The notes beneath the pieces were generated by a model. That model saw only the letters and a list, made by a program, of their open reading frames with translations, did not search any database and was not told where the DNA came from. The position numbers and the translations under genes were made by a program. A DNA stretch of 64,000 bases from Naematelia aurantialba (taxonomy: Eukaryota; Basidiomycota; Tremellomycetes; Tremellales; Naemateliaceae), in assembly GCA_021527695.1 (NCBI GenBank), contig JAKFAO010000008.1:186001-250000 (forward strand), read 5' to 3'. Positions 58,519 through 64,000 of this stretch are shown here, in pieces (within the stretch, counting starts at the first letter, position 1; every line of letters begins with the position of its first letter).

Positions 58519-61500
58519 ATGTGCCCGGAAGACGATGGGCAGCCGGAAGCTGGGCCAAGCAGGCTCCCGCTGTCTCTGGCCTCACCGACCACGGCGATGG
58601 CGCTACCGTCGCGCGTGCGAGTCGTCGGACCGTGTGCATTGGGCGAGCAATGTCCTTACATCTACTCGGCCTCGACAACGCCTGTTCCGGCCGCTCTCAA
58701 TGTGATGCCTCTGCCTCCAGCCCGACGGCGGCGGAGGCAACCGGAACGGCGAGAGACGCGCGGGTGGAGGCGACAAGCGCCTGCTGGCTCGTCTAGTGTC
58801 GCGTATTCCGAAACGACCGCGTCCGATGCAGCCTCGTCCGGCACCCCGTCTGCCTGGAATCCAGCTGACCAACCCACGCCGTCCTCCTCTTACACCTTCT
58901 CAGCAGCCTCCTCCTACTCGTCCTTGTATCCCCCTTATGCCAACTCTAGCTACTCGGGCACTCTGGCCCTGAATGCCTCGTCGTTAACTCACACCCAAAC
59001 GTATTTTGCCTCCGCGAGAAAATCGGCTACCTCGTCGCCCTTCACAGCGCCATGGACATACAAAGCCTCGCAGACGACGTCGTCGCACGCAGCAGCCAAA
59101 ACGACCTACGTCCCGGGGATCGTCCTGAATTTGACCCTCTCGGGCGACAGCGATACCGAAGCCGTCTACGCTGTGCCCATGCAGTTTGGCCATACATCCA
59201 CCAGCTCGGACATTGTCTTCCCTGGCGCGAAGAGGGCGGGAAAGAGTCATCACAGAAGGTCAAGCGATTCCGACGTGCAGACCATGATGCTGCAAGTCGA
59301 TCTGGGATCTTCAGATTTGGTGAGCTGCCCCACCTTTCTCCCCAAAATCAAAACCTCCCAAAGCCAGCATTCTTCTTCCACGGCCTGCATTATTTTTCTA
59401 GAACTCACAGCGTGTAGTGGGTCGCGTCCGAAGATTGCTCGACGTCGGATTGCAGCTCTGCTCCTTCCCTGCTGGACACGTCAGAATCACTCGACTCGGG
59501 TGTAGCAGCAAATATGACATATCAATCAGGCTCCATCAGTGGCGAAATCTACTGGGAAGAGGTCTCCCTCGGGTCCTTTGGGATTGGATACCAGGCTTTC
59601 AGTGAGCCACCTCATATCTGATCCGTGCTAACAGATCAGTCTCAGCAGATAATGTGGCAGATGAGGGCTTGGGGTCTGGAGACTTTTCCGGAGTCCTCGG
59701 CTTGTCGTGTGAGTACACTGCATGCCTCGAGTGATGCCGTCTCACGATTCTAGTACCCGAAAATTCGGTCATCTCGGAGAACATTCCAGGTACCACAGGC
59801 TCCAATCCTGACGGAGCAACGTTCCTCGATAACCTGTTTGGTGCGGGGTCGTCTGCGCCGACGGATCGCCTGTTCTCTCTCGCATTGGAACGTCGCGAGG
59901 ACGTCCGCACGGCGTCGGTGCTTGGTATCGGCGCCATCTCCGATACGTGGTGTCCCTCCCCATGCGATCCGCCCTATTCGCCCATCGTAGCCCAGCCATC
60001 TCTCGGACGCACGGGCTATCTATATTGGCGGATAGAGATCCAAGCTGTGACGGCCACGACCTGGGAAGACGAGCAAAGCGGGACTGGCTCGACGACGCGC
60101 AATATCACCCTGGGCCCGAGTCTGGTTGATACCTCGAGTGCAGCTCCGCTCGCTGTGCTCGACTCGGGGGGTGTGCAGATTCTCATGGGCAGTCGCACCT
60201 ATGCAAACTCGATCTACTCGGCTTTCGGCGTCAGTGAAAGCTCGGACGGCTATTGTGAGCTTCCGAGCTATTTTTCTAATGCCAAGCTGACTCTTCCAGA
60301 CCGCATGCCATGTACAAAGCAAATGTCGCTGGCGTTCACCATTGCGGGACAGCAGTACCCGATACACCCTCTTGATATGACGTATGCCGACCCCACCGAC
60401 GCCAGCCAGTCGACGTGTATCGGTATCATCCAATATTCCAGCACCCTGGGTGATACTGGAGACTTGTAAGTCATTTGGCTCAGCCCGCAGCGACGCTGCT
60501 CACGACTCAGTGTCCTTGGGAGCGCGTTTCTGAAAAACGTCTACTCCATATTCCAGTACCCCGATACGTCCAAGCAGACGATTTGGAAGCCCACGGTGGG
60601 CCTAGTGTCGCTCACAAATGCCTCTGTTGCATCGCAAGACTTCTATGCCGTTCGGACACTGCACGAAGCGCTATCAATCGTCTCGTCACAGTCACCCATG
60701 ACGAGCGGCACTCCCTCAACCGGCGGTGGTGGCACGGTGCAGCAATCGGCACAGGCAGCCGCCGGACGCAAGGCGGTATCGTCTGCGGTCATTGCGGGGT
60801 GCTCGGTGGTTGGGTTCTTCATCTTGGCCGCGGGGCTGTTCTGCGCCTGGTGGTTCTGGCTCCGGCGAAAATTCGGGGCGACAGGCGTCGTCGCATATGG
60901 CGAGAGGCGGCCGCGGTCGTCGGACAGCGCGGTACACAAGAGCGATATCAGCATGTCGACGCTGCGGAGCCGGAAGCACGAAGAGGCGCATAGACAAAAG
61001 AGCATGATCGAGGGGTTGTCAGACTACGAGGCGGATTCGTGGATGAGCACGACGGAGGGGAACGACTCCATACGCCTGGGGTACCTGCCCGAGGTGATCG
61101 AGGAGGACGAGGGCCGGCTGAGCCGCGCGGCGAATGGCGACCAGCGCTCGAGGGGGTCGAGGGGGTCGTCGCTGGGCAACTCGAGCGTCGAGCGGGGCGG
61201 AGCCGACACCGACGACGCGGATGCGGATCTCATCGAGTCGGCCGGTCTTGGCCCTGCAGGTGGACCTGGACCGGCAGCTGGAGCCGGCGCTGGGACTGGC
61301 GACGGCGCACCTCACCCGCAACGGCCCAGTGCGAAACGGCGAGGCTCTAGTCCCTTGGCCGCGCGGAGAGTGTCTAGTTCTGGGTCAGTGCCTACTCGGC
61401 AGGACGTTGAGTCCAACACCGGCGCGACACGCCGAGACTTCTCGTCTCCGCCATCATCGCGCACGCGGAACGGACTCGCATCGCCTGCGACACCCGACTC

Positions 61501-62020
61501 GGACCTGCCCACGCCACAGGTCTACACGTACCCGCAAGGAGCGGCGCCCCGATCCATGTCGTTCTCGATGTCCGGGCCGTTCCCGGCGCCGAGCCCGCAC
61601 CCGCACCCGCACCCGACGTCACGGGGCCACGCAGTGATGAGTATGGGGCATGTCCGCCCAGACTCGTCGCCCATGTACGATATTAGGGCGAGCGATTACA
61701 TGGCGGTCCCGCTCGCTTCGCCGCCACAGCCCCGAGAGGGCAGGCGAGGTAGTGCCTGGAGAGGGGGCGGTGTGGGAGGGACTGGGGCGGGAGCGAGTGC
61801 GGCGGGAGGGACCGGCGCTGGAGGGAACGGTGCTGGAGGGAACGGCGCTGGAGGGAACGGCGCTGGAGGGAACGGCGCTGGAGGGCACGGTGCTGGAGGG
61901 AATGGCGCTGGAGGGAACGGTGCTGGGAGGGACGAGAGTGCGAAGAGAGGACGCTCAACGGCGAGAGAGGAGTTGATTGGGCATCCGTTGGAGGAGCTGG
62001 ACAGTGAAGGGGCGAGCTAG
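58519..62020 (+). CDS. Membrane-anchored aspartic protease (peptidase family A1) with long C-terminal tail
   Basis: Six exons (58519-59319, 59418-59601, 59640-59708, 59754-60254, 60300-60465, 60511-62020) give up to 1,076 residues. The pepsin fold is shown by QVDLGSSDLWVASEDC (first catalytic Asp), GEIYWEEVSLG, SGVLGLSLPENS, LDSGGVQILMGS (second catalytic Asp), MPCTKQMSLAFTIAGQQYPI and FVLGSAFLKNVYSIF. A stalk of Ser/Gly leads to one membrane segment (SSAVIAGCSVVGFFILAAGL) and a basic stop, then a cytosolic tail of about 380 residues, Ser/Pro-rich with a Gly-Ala-Asn minisatellite. Both active-site motifs depart from consensus (DLGSS for DTGSS; DSGGV for DSGTT). The true start is unresolved: the first 100 residues are Arg/Pro-rich and no signal peptide is visible, so an upstream exon is likely. 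Confidence 0.82.
61795..61933 (+). repeat. Coding minisatellite (Gly-Ala-Gly-Gly-Asn)n in the protease tail
   Basis: About nine copies of a 15-bp unit like GGCGCTGGAGGGAAC, in frame, encoding GAGGN pentapeptides. Unit length is a multiple of three, so copy changes keep the frame. Confidence 0.92.
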
Positions 62021-62049
62021 TGCCAGGAGACGTGTGGAAATGCGAGGAC

Positions 62050-62220
62050 AATGGGTACTGGGCACTGGGTACTGGGCTCTGGGCTCTGGGTACTGGGCTC
62101 TGGGTACTGGGCTCTGGGTACTGGGCTCTGGGCTCTGGGCACTGGGCACTGCGGTACTGGGATACTGGGATACTGGGATACTGGAATACTGGAATACTGG
62201 GATACTGGAATACTGGTGGT
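62050..62220. repeat. TACTGGG/CTCTGGG minisatellite
   Basis: Units of 6-8 bp (TACTGGG, CTCTGGG, then GATACTGG and AATACTGG) run for about 170 bp. The two unit types occupy separate halves. Confidence 0.9.
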
Positions 62221-63050
62221 ATAATGCGCCCAGTGCCGAGTGGCGAGTGAGCCGAGGCGACGATCGTGCAATGTAGGGGCTTGGTGTAGCAGGTTATGGA
62301 CAATGAATGGCGGTAGTGTACTAGTACAAGGCAGAGGTTGTTAGCGGTGTCGAGCACGGGACGGTGGCGGTTGCACTTGACCATGGCGGCTATACTTGGC
62401 CACTGTGGCCACAGTGTCTGAGCACCTGGCTGGAGAGCAACTCGACAGTGTTAGGCAGGCATACTCCAGGGTTAGTCGTGGACGGTCAATTCCAGCGGTG
62501 AGGCGCCTGGGCTGAGCGACAATATTGTCTTTTGCAGGCTGTGCAGTGAGTGAGGGATGCGTAACAGCGTCACAGCGTCACGGTGTCGTGGGCATCATTC
62601 ATCGAGAGTGACGCCCTCCCCCCGACCGGCGTCATGCTTGCCGGTGCTGTGGTTCGACATCGCGTCAAACCCAATACAGAGAGCAAGGGCGAGACAAAGG
62701 ATACCGTCCCCTGGGTATACAGTACAAACAAAACAACAACAAAGCACAGACAACGCACAGAGACACACAAAGGGCCACGCGCAAACGTCGGTCAAGTCGA
62801 GCAGGCGGGGCCGGTGAAAGGAGGTACAGGATGCGACACTGGCCTCTGGACGCGACACTGGACACGACACGTACACTGCGCCGCTGCGACACTGGGACAG
62901 TGCGACGCTGGGACGGTGCGACACTGCCGGGATCGCCGGGCAGGGGATGGGACGGTATTGTGATGTCACACTGGTGATCTTTTGTCTTTGCGACACCACG
63001 ACTGCCCCACACGCACCACGGAGGACCTGCTGACACTCCAGAGGGCGAGG

Positions 63051-63056
63051 TATAAG
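63051..63056 (+). promoter_or_regulatory. TATA box (TATAAG)
   Basis: TATAAG about 130 bp before a well-formed 5' splice site (ACAG then GTGAGT at 63185). It fits a transcript start near 63080 for the downstream small gene. Assignment is inference. Confidence 0.5.
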
Positions 63057-63296
63057 AGTCGCCCGAGTGGTTGGTTTCGACACCAAACTACAAATCACTT
63101 GAGCATTGCAAGCACCAAGGCAAACAACCCTAGTAGCTCAATTTAGCTATATTTGAGCTGCGTTCTATCTGGTTTTGGATACAGGTGAGTAGAGAGTACA
63201 GCCACACACCCCTCGTCCACCACCACAACCACCACAACTGCCGCGCCGCCGACACCCACTTGTCGTCCTCATGCCCTCTCTACGCCAAACACACGT

Positions 63297-63366
63297 CGCC
63301 CACACCACACACACCACATCACACCACACCACATCACACACACCACACACACCTCCATCCCACACC
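63297..63366. repeat. CA-rich (CACAC/CCACA) tract
   Basis: Interrupted CACACC units within the predicted leader intron of the Tyr/Gly-rich gene. Confidence 0.85.
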
Positions 63367-63390
63367 CCACACCGCTTCACCAGCTCACAC

Positions 63391-63621
63391 ATGCAGCACT
63401 ACACAAACCAGCCACCAATGTACTCGGTCATCGCGCCAGTCTCCTACACCCCCGCGGCGCCCCTGGTCACCGCCTACCCATATACCTCGTACTACGGCTA
63501 CGGCAGCTACCTCGGGGGTCTGTACGGCCGGTTCGGGCGGTACGGCTACGGGCCGAATTACGGCGTCGGGTGGGGGGGGTGGTATAACCCCTACGGGTAC
63601 ATGTCGGGGACGTATTGGTAG
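63391..63621 (+). CDS. Small Tyr/Gly-rich protein of unknown function (76 residues)
   Basis: A single coding exon begins MQHYTNQPPMYSVIAPVSYT, then runs into YPYTSYYGYGSYLGGLYGRF and GRYGYGPNYGVGWGGWYNPY, ending GYMSGTYW. More than half of the second part is Gly or Tyr, with Arg spaced between; no membrane helix or signal peptide is clear. A likely 5'-leader intron (63185-63383) has a GTGAGT donor and a CACCAG acceptor seven bases before the ATG, and its interior is CA-rich. A TATA box lies upstream. Tyr/Gly-rich sequences occur in wall glycine-rich proteins, antimicrobial-like peptides and phase-separating RNA-binding proteins; I cannot choose. A longer start at 63271 would read through the CA-rich intron as His/Thr repeats and is less likely. 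Confidence 0.55.
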   Translation: MQHYTNQPPMYSVIAPVSYTPAAPLVTAYPYTSYYGYGSYLGGLYGRFGRYGYGPNYGVGWGGWYNPYGYMSGTYW

Positions 63622-64000
63622 GGCGGCTTCCCTGCTACCAGAAAACCCAGTGATCAGACGAGAGAACGAATTGAAGTGGTGCAGAGTGGTGAAATTGAAC
63701 GAAGCGAGAGAAGCTGAGATTGGATCGGAAAGCGTCAGACGATGGGGACAAGAGAAATGAGAGGGTGAGAAGGCGTGGCGATAGGATGACTGGAAGAGGT
63801 GTGGATGAAGGAAGAGCAGAGAAGAGCGGCGCCGAGAGGGAGGAAGGGAGAACATGGAACTGTCAGAAGAACAAGCTCGTAAGACCATATTCTCATGTTG
63901 TACAGTACGCGGATGCAGAAAAGTGTGATTCGCCGTGTTGTGCTGTTGTGCTACACGGCTAGCCGTTCGTCTTACATCTCTCCGAATCCAATTTGTATGA
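63622..64000. other. 3' flank at the window end
   Basis: Purine-rich sequence downstream of the Tyr/Gly-rich gene; no gene recognised before the window ends. Confidence 0.4.

Larger units (their letters stand above)
62021..63390. other. Intergenic region with minisatellite; promoter and leader of the Tyr/Gly-rich gene at its end
   Basis: After the protease stop a TACTGG/CTCTGG repeat occupies 62050-62220. From 62250 to 63040 nothing is recognised apart from some GACACT-rich sequence (62835-62935). A TATAAG lies at 63051-63056. Confidence 0.45.

Noticed and set aside
62050..62220. Possible telomeric repeat
   Set aside because: Units are TACTGGG/CTCTGGG, not TTAGGG-like, and the array is internal with genes on both sides.
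63185..63760. A 191-codon plus-strand frame overlapping the Tyr/Gly-rich gene
   Set aside because: It reads through the CA-rich leader intron and out of frame over the Tyr/Gly-rich exon; composition is His/Thr repeats then Gly/Thr without family similarity.

Overview
This 64 kb window is nuclear DNA from a filamentous or yeast-like fungus, most likely a basidiomycete close to Tremellomycetes. Genes are closely packed on both strands and split by many short introns (about 45-150 bp) with GTRAGT-type donors and CTRAY branch points a few bases before the acceptor. Protein sequences such as the uL14 ribosomal protein that begins MSAKSAASGTK look Tremella/Cryptococcus-like. The class-level placement is inference. 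I saw no prokaryotic operons, IS elements, CRISPR arrays, rRNA genes or convincing tRNAs.

I rebuilt 22 protein-coding genes from reading frames and splice sites; for nearly all, the exon lengths add up to an intact frame. 0-20 kb: a histidine-phosphatase gene (+), prephenate dehydrogenase TYR1 (-) with a 176-bp AAGG microsatellite in an intron, an 8-cysteine GPI-anchored CFEM-like protein (-), a 19-exon OCRL/INPP5B-type inositol polyphosphate 5-phosphatase (-), CAAX protease RCE1 (+), a transcription factor with a C-terminal Zn2Cys6 cluster (-) and a FucP-type sugar transporter (-). 20-36 kb: ribosomal protein L23/uL14 (-), an LSH/IRC5 SNF2 remodeller (+), a BET double-bromodomain protein (-), ribosome-biogenesis protein MAK11 (-), exocyst subunit SEC6 (+) and RNase P/MRP subunit POP4 (-).

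36-50 kb: polarity factor BUD6 (+), an RRM/R3HCC1-like protein (-), a five-unit polyubiquitin gene (+) and a 1,080-residue protein (+) with a long disordered N-terminus and a divergent endonuclease IV barrel. 48-64 kb: COQ11-like reductase (-), GET3 ATPase (-), a DUF7704-like membrane protein (-), the canonical AP endonuclease APN1 (-) sharing a promoter with SDH assembly factor SDHAF4 (+), a membrane-anchored A1 aspartic protease (+) and a 76-residue Tyr/Gly-rich protein (+).

Most of these are housekeeping genes and do not form one pathway. Notable links are two endonuclease IV-family genes within 12 kb, the remodeller and BET reader lying tail to tail, and the two RNA/ribosome genes MAK11 and POP4. 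The most unusual features are the endonuclease IV fusion protein, several micro-exons (8, 9, 12 and 18 nt), at least four GC-AG introns, and a homopolymer-rich segment at 29.16-29.37 kb that looks unlike its surroundings.
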